Shown: in pieces, positions 31,278 to 42,974 of the stretch
Numbering within the stretch: the stretch's first letter is position 1
Layout of the letters: the number at the start of each line of letters is the position of its first letter
Assembly: GCA_037367355.1 (NCBI GenBank)
Contig: CM074698.1
Location: 1 to 64,000, forward strand
Source of the DNA: Neoscytalidium dimidiatum
Lineage: Eukaryota; Ascomycota; Dothideomycetes; Botryosphaeriales; Botryosphaeriaceae
Length of the DNA: 64,000 bases
Reading direction: 5' to 3'
The notes under the pieces: model-generated
What the model saw: only the letters and a program-made list of their open reading frames with translations
The model's database searches: none
What the model was told of the DNA's origin: nothing
Translations under genes and position numbers: made by a program

Positions 31278-34200
31278 ATGGCTCCCAACAACATCGAGGC
31301 CGCCAGCGGCCTGCCGCAGATAACCATTGAGATTCCCGTAAGTCCCGAGCTCGTGCATCAGCCCTCGCTTTCGAGCTGGCGTCCCTGACTGACACATGTT
31401 GCGCCAGGATGGTGATAACAACAATGGCTCCTCCACACCACCCGCCACCGACTCCCCGGAGACTGCCATTTCTCCGAGCAACTTGACCGCCGCCCCGGTT
31501 GGCGGCTACCGCGACCGAGCCATGAGCGGGAGCACGCTGGCGCCTGGAAGCCCGCATCTGGCCCCGCCGAAGTCCGCCGGAGGAACCTCCATCAGCAGCG
31601 GTGCCAGTTTGTTTTCGTACGAGGAGCAGCAGGATGCACTGAAGCCCGACCCTGGCGCCGAGGACGACTTCCTGGTCGAGAACAACGCCTTCGCCTTCTC
31701 TCCTGGTCAGCTCAACAAGCTGCTGAACCCGAAATCGCTGCCGGCCTTCGTCGCCCTCGGCGGTCTCTCCGGCATCGAGAAGGGTCTGCGGTCTGATCGG
31801 AACGCCGGCCTGAGCGTTGATGAGGCCACCCTCCAAGGCACCGTGAGCTTCGACGAGGCAACGAAGGCATCGTCCAAGGCTTGGGAACTGGAGCACGGCA
31901 GCGCAAACCCGACGGGGACTGCCACCGCCACTGCCGGAACTGCGACCAGCGCCGCCGCAAATTCCAATGCCTTCGCCGACCGCATCCGCGTCTACAAGAA
32001 AAACGTCCTGCCCGCCAAGAAGCCCACGCCGCTGTGGAAGCTCGTGTGGCTTGCATACAACGACAAGGTCCTGATCCTCCTCACCGTCGCTGCCGCCATT
32101 TCTCTCGCGCTCGGCCTTTACGAAACCTTTGGCGTCGATCACCCGCCGGGCTCTCCCATGCCCGTGGACTGGATCGAGGGCTGCGCCATTTGCATTGCCA
32201 TCGTCATCGTGGTCCTCGTCGGGGCTCTGAATGATTACCAGAAGGAGCGCGCTTTCGTCCGACTGAACACGAAGAAGGAGGACAGAGAGGTCAAGGTCAT
32301 TCGCTCCGGCAAATCCTTCATGATTTCCGTGCACGACGTCCTTGTCGGCGATGTCGTCCACCTGGAGCCCGGCGATCTGATCCCGGCCGACGGCATCTTC
32401 ATTGCTGGGCACAACGTGAAATGTGATGAGTCTTCGGCAACGGGCGAGTCGGACCAGATGAAGAAGACTGCGGGAGAGCAGGTCATGCGCCTTCTCGAGC
32501 AGGGTCATGCAAAGCAGCAGGACCTGGACCCCTTCATCATTTCGGGCAGCAAGGTTCTTGAGGGTGTTGGCACCTACCTCGTGACCTCGGTCGGTGTCAA
32601 CTCCAGCTACGGAAAGATTCTCATGGCCATGCGCCAGGATCCCGAGCCCACCCCTCTCCAGGTCAAGCTGGACGGCCTTGCAGGAGCTATCGCCAAGCTT
32701 GGGAGCAGTGCCGCGGCTTTCCTGTTCTTCGTCCTGCTGTTCCGCTTCTTTGGCACTCTCCCTGGCAGTGAGCTGACCGCAAACGAGAAAGCGTCCAAGT
32801 TCATGGATATCCTGATCGTCGCCATCACGGTCATTGTCGTTGCCGTCCCCGAAGGCCTTCCACTGGCTGTGACTCTTGCCCTCGCCTTCGCAACCACTCG
32901 TCTCGTCAAGCTCAACAACCTGGTCCGCATCCTGAAGTCTTGCGAAACGATGGGAAACGCCACCACCGTTTGCTCCGATAAGACCGGCACCCTCACTCAG
33001 AACAAGATGACCGTCGTCACTGGCACCTTTGGCGACGATTCTTTCGATGACAAGAATCAGCGTGGTGACGAACGCCGCTCGACCGCTTTCGCCAAGGAGC
33101 TGCCTTCAGACCACAAGAGGCTCATCATCGAATCCGTCGCCATCAACTCCACGGCTTTCGAGGGGGAGGAGGCTGGTGAAGCTGGCTTCGTTGGCTCCAA
33201 GACCGAGACTGCCCTCCTCGGATTTGCCCGCAATGTGCTTGGCATGGGATCCCTCAGCGAGGAGCGCTCCAACGCTCAAGTCGTGCAACTAATGCCCTTC
33301 GACTCGGGCCGCAAGTGCATGGGTGCCGTGCAGAAACTCCCGAACGGAACCTACCGTTTTCTCGTCAAGGGCGCTTCTGAGATCTTGCTTGGCCACAGCT
33401 CTTCTCTCCTGACCGCGAACGGTGAGGTTGCTCTCGACCAAAGCCGACGCCAGCGTTTCGAGGCCATCATCAACAACTACGCCGAACAATCTCTCCGTAC
33501 CATTGCCTTGATTTCCAAGGACTTTCCCCAATGGCCTCCGGCGGGAACCGCCTCCGAGGAGGACCCCGACATGGCCAATGTCGACCTCGTCCTCAAGGAC
33601 ATGACCCTCCTTGGCGTTGTCGGTATCCAGGATCCCATTCGCCCTGGCGTCCCGCAGGCTGTTGCCAAGTGCCAGCACGCTGGTGTCTGCGTCCGCATGG
33701 TCACTGGTGACAATGTTGTTACCGCGAAGGCCATTGCGACAGATTGCGGTATTTACACGGATGGCATCGTTATGGAGGGTCCCGTCTTCCGCACCCTCTC
33801 GGACGAGAAGATGACCGAGATTCTGCCTCATCTTCAGGTCCTCGCCCGCTCTTCTCCCGAGGACAAGCGCATTCTTGTTACCAAGCTCCGCTCCATGGGC
33901 GACATCGTGGCTGTGACGGGAGACGGCACGAATGATGGCCCCGCACTGAAGGCTGCCGACATTGGCTTCTCTATGGGTATTGCCGGCACTGAGGTTGCCA
34001 AGGAGGCTTCCGCCATCATCCTCATGGACGACAATTTCTCTTCCATCCTGACCGCTCTCATGTGGGGGCGCGCTGTGAACGATGCCGTCCGCAAATTCCT
34101 TCAGTTTCAGCTCACCGTCAACATCACCGCTGTTCTCCTGACATTCATCTCTTCGGTCTCCGACTCCGAGATGAGGTCAGTGCTCACCGCCGTGCAGCTC

Positions 34201-34977
34201 CTCTGGATCAACCTCATCATGTAAGTGTGCTTGCGAATCAGAACAGTGACCTTGTCAACGCTGACATGATCCCCCAGGGATTCTCTTGCCGCTCTCGCGT
34301 TGGCTACAGATCCGCCGACAGAGGAGATTCTCAACCGGAAGCCACCGCCTCGCACAGCGCCCCTCATCTCTATCGTCATGTGGAAGATGATTATTGGCCA
34401 GGCCCTTTTCCAACTGGGCGTCACGCTGATACTGCACTTCGGCGGACCCAGGTTCCTGGACTACCCCGACGCGGAGATCCGATCCGTCATTTTCAACTGC
34501 TTCGTGTGGATGCAGATCTTCAACATGTACAACAACCGGCGCCTGGACAACCGCTTCAACATCTTCACCGGCATCCACAGGAACTGGCTGCTGATCGCCA
34601 TCAACTTCATCATGATCGGCTGCCAGATCGCCATCGCCTTCGTTGGTGGCAAGGCGTTCAGCATCGTCCGCATCAATGGCCCCCAGTGGGCCATCTCAAT
34701 CGTCGTGGCCGCCTTCTGCCTGCCGTGGGCCGTCCTTGTCCGTCTCTTCCCCGACCACTGGTTCGAGGTGACGGCCAAGTTCGTGGGCAAGCCCGTCGTT
34801 CTCGTCTACCGCCCGCTCAGCCGCGGCAGCAGCCGTCTCGGCCGCTGGATCAAGAGGAACATCTTCAGGCGGAAGCCGAGGGAGGACGACGAAGTCGCGG
34901 ACGCGAACGGCAGCGACTCGGACGCCGTTGAGGTCCGTGGGAACGAGGATCCGGAGAAGGCGACCAGGCCGGCGTGA
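31278..34977 (+). CDS. PMC1: P2B-type Ca2+-transporting ATPase (vacuolar PMC1-like)
   Basis: Three exons: 31278-31337, 31408-34220 and 34278-34977 (1190 residues). Introns are 70 and 57 bp with GTAAGT donors. It uses ATP to pump Ca2+ out of the cytosol, by family knowledge into the vacuole. P-type signatures in order: CDESSATGESDQMKK (actuator TGES), VPEGLPLAV in helix 4, the phosphorylation motif CSDKTGTLTQN with D544, KGASEI in the nucleotide domain, MVTGDN, and the hinge TGDGTNDGPAL near 857. The C-terminal membrane half is complete (LLWINLIMDSLAALALATDPP across exons 2-3). The N-terminus is long, acidic and Ser/Pro-rich. The C-terminus ends in a basic and then acidic tail with no obvious calmodulin site. 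Length and motifs are normal for the family. Confidence 0.95.
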
Positions 34978-37144
34978 ATTTTCCCGCATCGCTTTAGCTC
35001 GCTCTGTTTCGTGAAGGTCTGTTCCTCCATTTTCCTTGTTCCGTAATGTCCGATACGAATGAGTCCTGCAAATAGATTGTAGATACACCTATACCCAATG
35101 ACTGCAACACGTGCAATTACCGAACTCAGCTTGCCGCAGATCGTCCGTTGATCGGTGCCTGTGCGTGAATCGTAATTACTACATCGAAAGATGCCTACCT
35201 ATCGGGTAAAATGTGCGTCACACCGAGAATGCGCTTCGGACTGGGCCCATCTGCAACCGCTCTTGTGCGCTAAAGCCGCACAAATCGCCCTGCGGAGCGG
35301 CTGCAAGCGTTCCGATTAGGCCAAGTGCGATGGAATTGCGTCCAAATGCCGCAAAAATGCTTGTCCCGGACCCAAGCATCTCGGGCAGCGTTCCGGATTA
35401 GACGCCGGCTCTCCCGTTTGAGGCACAGCCTCGAGATGAACCCGAGAAAGGAGAAGCCGAGACCAGGAAAGCGCCAAGCTGGCGGCCGTCCGGCCCAATG
35501 GGCACGATGGGGCTGTGCAGTTGAGACAATTTTCTTCTTCTTCTTCGTCTTCTTCCTCTCCTCCTTCTTTTCTCCCGGGGCCAACCAGCGAAGCGACATG
35601 CATGAAATCGCTTTCCGATGCAGCCTTGCGGACAGCCTCGCCGGCATCAACGAGGCGAGGTAAGCGTTTCCGGGTAATAGTGTCGGTCGTCAAGTACGTA
35701 TCACACCATTGCCGAGTGGTGATGTTTGAGAGGAGACGACGATGACCGGTGGCTGTGGTCGAAGTTTAATCGCTCCGCCGCCACTCTCTTGGTGGGGAGG
35801 CAAATATGGACGACAGAGTTGCGTGTTGGTGAGGGCGCACAGCAGCCAGCGTCGGCCGTGCCGATGGTAAGACGCGGCACCCACAGGAGGACGAAGCAAT
35901 GCAACGGGGCTTATGGCGGCAGAATGTCTCACGAACGTGAGCGCCGCTCAACACTTCCGCTTGCTGATCGGCTTCTTCTTCGTCCTAGCTGTTGGCTGTG
36001 TCGGTGGTGAAGGCTTGAGAATCGCCTCTGCACCGCCTTGTGACGTTGCCGCAGATCGAAGACACCTTAGACATCAGATGACTGTCCGATTGGAGAGAAA
36101 GCTTTCCGCGCCTAGAAGTATTAAGGCCGGCCAAATTCGCGTAATAGCCGTCACGGTGTGAGACGTTCTGGCTCCGGCACCATGGCATTACCAAGGCGCC
36201 GAGCGCGACGTTGACACGACGAGAAAGCCGGTAGGGGTAGTGACACAAGGCAATCAAGAGCTCAAAGGGCTCCGGTGAGAGTCTGCTGAAAGCGGTGGTA
36301 GCTGTTTTCGTTGCTCAACAATACTGGCTGACTCGCAGCTCAATGTTGGAGCCACGGTGACGTCAGAAATTCGCGATATGGAGGGGAGCATCCTGCGATT
36401 TCTATTTTCCCGGAATCCGGCATCGGTCCTGGCTTATGGTTGAAGCGGTCTTGTCCCACTCTCGCGGCGTTGCGGACAGGAGATGGTGGCTTTGATCATT
36501 GTAGAGGATCAGCTTTTTGCTTCTTGAGGTTCTGCAGCAGTCGTAAGTGAAGGCCTGACACGTGCAAGCGCACTCTCGGAGCCCGTTTTGGAGTTGATGC
36601 GAGCAGGAATAATGTTGTCAAGCACGCCGCAGAGGCTTGGAGCGACGCAGGAAACCCCACGCCGGGCTGAAGTGAGCGGAATGCGTCCGTTAAATGATGG
36701 AAGTCGGCAGGCTGAGATGCGAGGCTGACGATGTTCTCGTCGGATACATCGGCACTCCGGCAATTTCGGCTTCTATGGCGTCGTCGTGTCATCTTCTCGC
36801 ATGCCCTTTCACCTGCAACCACCGATGCCATCAGCTTACTCATCCTAGTGTATCCACTCCAATATCTTCATTTGCCAGCAGCTTCATCGGTCGCGTGAAA
36901 TTGAGATTGCGATTAGCCCTAGCGTGCTGTCTCGGGCGTATGAGCTGTTGTTTCCTTTGACATGTACGTGCGCTTCACGCGTCATGACACGCTCTCCAAG
37001 TCTATCTACAGGTTTTCCTACCCTCGAAAACGTTTCTCGTCCAGGACATTACTGGATAATAGATCGGATCACCCGCTTTCATCAAGCGCATCATTAACAG
37101 TCCTCCCGTTCAAATCGTTGCATAGGATTACCCTGGCAGCATTG
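34978..37144. other. Intergenic, 2.2 kb
   Basis: No recognisable gene on either strand. A TTC-rich microsatellite lies at about 35528-35570. All frames are short and without domains. Confidence 0.5.
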
Positions 37145-37978
37145 TTAGACCTTGCCGTCATCCTTCACCAGAAACAGAAGAGTGGCAACGGCTTTGATGA
37201 CCACGCTGAGAACCAAAGCGAACCCTGAGCCGCCAGCCCTGTACGCAGCCGATCCGATGAAGCTCCCAGCGATCAAGGCAAGCAGGAAGCCAGCTCTGCG
37301 GTTGCGGCCGCGGTTTTTGCTTAGACCGGCCAGCAGACACGGGTCGATGAAAATATCGACCCAGGCGGCGGTGGCCATGGCAGTAGTCATATCTGTGACC
37401 TTTAGGGCCCGCACCATGGATACCTGAGCGCCCGCCGATAATGCCAGGAGCGCGAGTGCCGTCCTGCCCACCGCCGTCCTGTTCGTTGATGCACCGGGGA
37501 AACGGTACTGCAGGGCTGCGGCTGCGGCGACCATGCACGTTTGAAGCGTGCTGGAGAGGATGAGCCACCACCGTCGCCGGACGGCCTTGATGACGTTCGC
37601 GTATTGACCGAAGACCAGGACACCAACTAAGAACACCCCGAGCGACAGCAGAATTGTGGGGACGGACAACATCAATGCAGCGGCTCGGTCGTCAAGCAGC
37701 CCGACTGCAAGCATGACCGTGTTGCCTGGACTGGAGTAAGCGGTCTGATGTCTCGGATGTGCATCCTTTCAGAGATGGTCTGTGGATCTACCTGTTTGAT
37801 TGGAAGCAAAGCACTGGAAGTCCGGATACGACACTGCATCCTGGATACCAATGGCAAGAGCAAGGAGAAGTAGATTAACTTCCAACAGGTGAGACTGGAC
37901 GTTGATGTCACGCTGGAGGAAGCTTGTGAGGGTCCGCAACGCTTTGCCGGCTTCCTCGAGCCTGGACCGTTTCTCCAT
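37145..37978 (-). CDS. DUF1275 (YoaK-type) membrane protein
   Basis: Two exons, 37978-37792 and 37725-37145 (255 residues), with the intron splitting a Gly codon in the signature FASNQTGNTVM. Family features: an N-terminal helix LLLLALAIGIQDAVSYPDF, then MLSVPTILLSLGVFLVGVLVFG, TALALLALSAGAQVSMVRAL and a C-terminal helix pair. About six membrane segments are visible. DUF1275 proteins are found in bacteria and fungi and have no defined substrate. The gene lies on the same strand as the YeeE/YedE gene, 220 bp from its 3' end. Confidence 0.88.
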
Positions 37979-38198
37979 TGGTGTACACAGTGCAGCTTAG
38001 GCAAGGGTAAGCTTCGCGCCTTTTTAATTTTTCAGGGTATTATCTCTCTTATCTAAAAGCAAGACCGAAGGGCGCAGAGGCTCTTCCGCGTGGGGTGAAA
38101 GGACGGCGATAGTATCTCGGAACGACAGTCGGCGATCTTCCATTGCAGGGCGTCTACGTGAACAGAAAAACGGGCGTGGCAGGATTTCCCCCCTATCT

Positions 38199-39315
38199 CT
38201 AGCCAAGCACAAATGCTGTAGCGATGCCAGCACCGAACATCGCCGCCACACTGATGAAGCTAGCCCAGGAGAATGTCACCAGCCCACTTATACCGTGGCC
38301 AGAAGTGCATCCTCCAGCAATCCGCGCACCTAACACCATGGCAAACCCGCCAAACAGAGCTGGAGTAGCCGACATATGCGCACCCTCAGAAAGGATAGTG
38401 CCGAGTGCTGATGCCGGAGCCATCCGAGTAAGGACTGCGCTGCCAGAAAGGATGCCGGCCGCAAAAAGGATGGATGGAGAGGAAGCTGGGCCTTCACGAA
38501 GCAGAGCAAGGGCAAGGTTCTCGTATGCCGTCGATACGCCAACGGTGTGTCTCGTTAGCAAAACGGTCGTGGCCTGCGCAGCACCGATCAAGCAGCCGCC
38601 CATTACAGGGCCAACGAGCCCTGGTGCATCGCCTCCAATGCGGCCGAACTTGTTCGCCAATTGGATGGCAAGGATGCAGAAAACCTCCCAAACGAGAAGC
38701 ATGGTATTGAGGTTGCATTTGGTCGAGGGGGGCAGCCGAGCAGGGTTGGATGGGTTGGCTGAGTTGACGGTCGCCGACTTGGTCAGAGGTGTGGCTTCGT
38801 TCGGTGCTGAGGCGCATGATGCCTCCCTCTTCTGACGCAGCAGCCGCGAGAGGGTGACGTACGAAATGCCTCCAGCAAGGCCGCCAAGCACGACAAAGAG
38901 CCCATTTCGAAGGCCTGCAGCCAGCTGGACCAGCGAGGTGCCCGGACAGGCACCTGTCAGAGCCATTCCTGTGCCAAGCAGGGCGCCGCCGATGAGGTTG
39001 CCGTCGTATTGAAACAGACCAAGGTTGCTAGGGGTCCGTGGCTTGATCGGTGCGAAGCCGACTCGGTCGGCGAGATGGACGGCGATACTGGGGACGGCAG
39101 GCGTGGTAAGCATGATGTAAGGGCGCGCCTGTGTGCAATGGATGTATGCCAATAACGTACGCTCCAGATGCGCTCGCGGCGATGAAAATCTTGAGCATGG
39201 TGAAGTCGGCCAAGTGCATCTGGGCTTTGATGAGGGCGGGAGAGTAGATGCCGGCGGCGGCGAGGGCTGAGCCGAAAGCTGCGCCGGCAGTGAATTCGCC
39301 GCTGAGGTTCGTCAT
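38199..39315 (-). CDS. YeeE/YedE-family sulfur transport membrane protein
   Basis: Two exons, 39315-39161 and 39087-38199 (347 residues). The 73-bp intron has GTACGT and CCCAG ends. YeeE/YedE (sulfur transport) motifs: LSGEFTAGAAFGSALAAAGIY, LKIFIAASASGA, DGNLIGGALLGTGMALTGACPGT (with the conserved Cys) and the second half GARIAGGCTSGHGISG (conserved Cys). Around eight or more helices are visible, arranged as two related halves. Bacterial homologues move thiosulfate or other small sulfur compounds, and the conserved Cys residues are essential there. The gene is divergent from the persulfide dioxygenase gene, with only 341 bp between starts. Confidence 0.92.
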
Positions 39316-39656
39316 GTTCCGAGTCGAGGGAGGCCTGTTGTGTTTGCGCGGTTCGTCGTCTCCCCGATGGGGTATGTTTTATAGGCGGTCTACTAGCGCT
39401 CCAAAGCGGGTAGCACGATGGCCGGCGCCGCGTGGACCTGGATGTGCGCCTTTCCCTACGAGTGATCGCCGAATCGTGGTCGCCGAGGGTATTCGGCTGG
39501 TCGCCGACGCCAACACTCTGCCCGCCGCCCGTCTCGCCATGACATAGCTCCGCTGCTACCCGTACCACACAATCGACTACAAGTTAAATCATCCAGGAGA
39601 CCCAGCCGCAATGAATCCAAATCCGCTCTTTTACGTGCATTACTTAGCAATTCATC
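39316..39656. promoter_or_regulatory. Shared divergent promoter of the YeeE and dioxygenase genes
   Basis: 341 bp between two divergent starts. On the minus strand CCTATAAAAC (39376-39385) is a good TATA box about 65 bp from the YeeE start. No clear TATA is seen for the dioxygenase side. Confidence 0.55.
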
Positions 39657-40610
39657 ATGTCTTCCGATTTACTGCAGCCAATTATCCACCCGGTCTTCGA
39701 GCACGCTACCTCCACCTGGCAGTACATCGTCGCGGACCCCAAGACTAAACACGCCGCAGTAATCGATTCTGTCCTCGATTTTGACCCTTCAGCCAACGAA
39801 ATCTCCACCGCTTCCGCCGACCGTCTTCTGGAGATCATCGTTGGAAATGGCTACACTGTCGACCGCATTCTCGAAACACACGCTCACGCTGACCACATCA
39901 CTGCGGCACACTACTTGAAATCAGAGCTCCAAACACTTCAAGGTACTGCACCTCAGGTGTGTATTGGGGAAAGCATCACTGCAGTGCAGTCCCTTTTCGC
40001 AAGAAAGTACGACATACCGGATGAGGAATGGAGAAATTCTTTCGACCACTACTTCGCAGACCGAGAAAAGTTCCAAATCGGAGAGCTCCAGGCTGAGGTC
40101 CTTCATCTGCCCGGTCATACTCCCGACCATGTCGGCTATTGCATTGGCAACAATGTCTTTTGCGGCGACTCCATTCTCAATCCAGATGTAGGCTCTGCTC
40201 GGACCGACTTCCCTCAAGGCTCCGCCGCGAGTCTCTGGCGAAGTATGCAAATGCTGTTATCACTTCCGCCGCACTACCATCTCTACACCGGCCATGACTA
40301 TCCCCCGCCCGATCGGGTGTTTATGGGTGCCCAGGGGATTCCGCGCCCGTTTGCAACCGTGGAGGAACAGAGGCAGAGGAACAAGCATGCAAAGGACGGC
40401 ATGACCGAGCAGGATTTCATCAAATGGCGGAGGGAGCGCGATTCGTCTTTGGGGAGTCCACGACTCTTACACCCATCTCTGCAGTTCAACATCCGCGCTG
40501 GACGCCTGCCGAGGGTCTCTGCAGATGGAACTCCTCTTTTGCGCTTCCCTCTGAATATTCCGCACCCCATTTTCCGCAAGATCAGAGGCACCATTGGCAT
40601 GCTGCCCTGA
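39657..40610 (+). CDS. ETHE1-like persulfide dioxygenase (MBL fold)
   Basis: A 317-residue, single-exon protein. The metal-binding motif H75-A-H77-A-D79-H80 is followed by H154 (LPGHTPDH) and D171 (CGDSI), and YTGHDYPP is near residue 218. This matches the ETHE1/Blh persulfide dioxygenase branch of the metallo-beta-lactamase fold, where a single iron oxidises glutathione persulfide to sulfite. The C-terminus (KHAKDGMTEQDF...) also fits this group. No mitochondrial targeting sequence is evident and no rhodanese domain is fused. The lack of introns and the pairing with a YeeE gene resemble bacterial sulfide-detoxification operons and hint at horizontal transfer. Confidence 0.9.
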   Translation: MSSDLLQPIIHPVFEHATSTWQYIVADPKTKHAAVIDSVLDFDPSANEISTASADRLLEIIVGNGYTVDRILETHAHADHITAAHYLKSELQTLQGTAPQVCIGESITAVQSLFARKYDIPDEEWRNSFDHYFADREKFQIGELQAEVLHLPGHTPDHVGYCIGNNVFCGDSILNPDVGSARTDFPQGSAASLWRSMQMLLSLPPHYHLYTGHDYPPPDRVFMGAQGIPRPFATVEEQRQRNKHAKDGMTEQDFIKWRRERDSSLGSPRLLHPSLQFNIRAGRLPRVSADGTPLLRFPLNIPHPIFRKIRGTIGMLP

Positions 40611-41474
40611 GTGTGCAGACCGCCGTTAGCCTCGCGCATTCCGTCAGCCGGACTTTTTGCGATAGATATGCGGACGGCGAAGGAGGTGGCCGTTCCTTTG
40701 CCTACGTCTTCTTTGGCCCCTGTGATGTAGTCCAATTTGCGTTCGGCTGATTTACCGGTGAGGGCGTGGGGCTGGCCTGCTTCGGCCGGGGGCCAAGTCC
40801 TGGTGTACCTGGTTCAACTCCTACGTTTTTAGAATATCCAATCCTCCAACCTATCTCTTACTTGAGTAGTGACTGCTGCAGCACACGAATTACTTGCTCC
40901 ATCAATCTTTCACCCCGTTGGTAGAGGAAATGTGTTGACTCTCGGAATTCTCGGATACTGTGAGCTAGCCAATCAGAACCTCCGCACGCCGCAGGTACCC
41001 GGCGGCTCTCAATGTCAAGATTTTGGCAATGTCAGTGGAAAAGTCCTCGTTAGTTGTCCACGCTTGAAACTGGAAAAAGTCTCCTGTGGTCTTGGCTTTA
41101 CAGTGTGGCCCGCCACGTTTCGTGTATAGGTTCGGAAGTTAATTGCGAATACGAACGTCCACCCACAATCAACGGAATGAAAGCACGGGACGAGACACAA
41201 ACTTTGGATTCTTTCCGCGGAGCCTATCCACCAAGCGAGATGCAGCTCCAATAAAGATTCAGCGTGGCGTCAATCTTAGACGGTATCCGAGCGATCTGGA
41301 TGGTGAAGCGGGAACCATTCGGCCCGTTGAGAACGCATGGAGTAGTTCGGAAAGCTTAAACAACCCCCCCCAGCCATTGGTTGCATGCGGGGCTGAATCG
41401 GCTCATATCCTGAACACACCTCCCACTGCGACTGCTTTCTGTAAAATGTATCTTTATCTTCCCAGAGTCCTATC
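40611..41474. other. Intergenic
   Basis: No supported gene. Confidence 0.5.
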
Positions 41475-42974
41475 ATGGGTGCTGTCAGCTCATCGGAGTA
41501 TCAAGCTCTCCTTGAAAACACGCCTCCCTACAAAAAAATATGATCCTGACGCGCCCGTTAATCGTGTGAGGCACGATGCCATACTGATCTTAGTGTGCAC
41601 CTGCAACGCCTTTTCCTGTAAGTAACCCGTATTCAAGTGCTTAGCAGCACCAACGGACAGGTCTGCAGTCATCATCATGTGTGGCTGTGTCGCCGCTCAG
41701 TGGAAGAGGTTTGGTAAATTTCGCCTTGAATGTTTGTGAAACGCCCTGACTGCTGTGAGTCGAGACCAACATCACACTCTCACCGTCCCTCGCTGACGTT
41801 ATTAGGTCATTCTTGTCGTTCCGTTCTGGGTTTCCCAGCTCATGTTGCATCACTACGGATCTGGATTACACATGAGAAACGTGAAGATGGAATGGCGAAT
41901 ACCTCACTGGAGAGTAGGTCCATCTTCATCCTTACGAAGCCGCCTCGTACTGATTTATATAAGTGGACACTGCCATGGGCTTCATTCTACGTCCTAGAAG
42001 CGATGTTGAACATGTCCATGTGTTTCACTCTCCTGCAAATGAGTGGGTAACTCGGTCTGCCAGATGTGTGAACAAAGGCTAACTAGAAACTGAAGTACCT
42101 CTCAGCTACAAATTTTTCCGCCGTACCATCTACCTCGTCTGTTTTGTCATGTTCGCCTTAGGGTTCGCCGTGATTTTTGTCTGGATCTTCCAATGCCGAC
42201 CGATCAAGAGTAACTTCAGCTACACCGTGGAACAGGAGTGGTGCGCAGATTTCAACGCAGTTCGTTACTGTAAGTGAACTCTCCCTGACTCTCTAAAGCA
42301 GTTACTGAAAGTCGAAAGCTTGGGTTGGCATCGCCATCGGTATTGATCTCGCTTTGGTCTACATACCTCTCAAAATCATCCATCTCGTAAGACTTAAAGG
42401 CTGCGAAAAGAAAGTTCTACACGCCGTCTTCTGCGGAAATCTGCTCGGAACTGTAGCCTCGTAAAAAGCCCAATCCGTCTATCCTCGTTTCTCGACTAAC
42501 ATGAACGTAAGTGTAATTGTAATATATGGAATCTGGGAAAGTTGCTTCCCGCAGGCTGAACGAGACCTCCATTGGAAGGAAGCGATCCTCGTCATGTACA
42601 ACTCCGTCGAGAGTCTGCTCTACACTGTCGGCGGATCACTAGTTATATTCTCCCGCTATCTGGTCGGTCGCATATCGCGAGGCAATATCCACGATGATGG
42701 CGAAAGGAATCACCGAGGCCTGCCAATGGAGGATGAGAAAATTAGAAAGTGTGCAAAGGGTCAGGTATGGTACCTCCGCTCGTTCGACATGAGCAGAAGC
42801 GATCCCATCGAGGTCAGGTCGATGCGTGATCTGGAAGTGGGTATCATTTTACCGAGTCCGACCGCTGTGCATCGGCATGCGAACAAGGATTGTGATTCGT
42901 TCTTGGCAACTGAACCTGAAGGCGCACGAAGAATGAGTGGAGTGACGATAACTGAAGGTATGATGGGGTGCTGA
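41475..42974 (+). pseudogene. SAT4/rhodopsin-like membrane protein gene with frame break
   Basis: The ATG at 41475 opens MGAVSSSEYQALLENTPPYKK. The reading then shifts at an A7 run (41532-41538), after which YDPDAPVNRVRHDAILILV continues in another frame. Downstream exons splice coherently: HHYGSGLHM near 41850, then LYKWTLPWASFYVLEAMLNM, intron 42047-42105, YKFFRRTIYLVCFVMFALGF and FQCRPI, intron 42270-42318, WVGIAIGIDLALVYIPLKI, an intron of about 42453-42554, and a last exon to 42974. These parts match the fungal SAT4-type integral membrane family. Apart from the first ~100 residues the gene could be functional; the A7 break suggests recent loss or a sequence error. Function of the family: unknown, often near secondary-metabolite genes. 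Confidence 0.55.

Noticed and set aside
29862..31481. Minus-strand frame of 539 codons across the divergent intergenic region
   Set aside because: It is produced by GC-rich DNA and the 7-bp minisatellite, has no domain, and overlaps the PMC1-like first exon on the opposite strand.
31021..32508. Minus-strand frame of 495 codons
   Set aside because: It is the antisense shadow of the Ca2+-ATPase exons and promoter; the plus-strand frame carries all P-type motifs.
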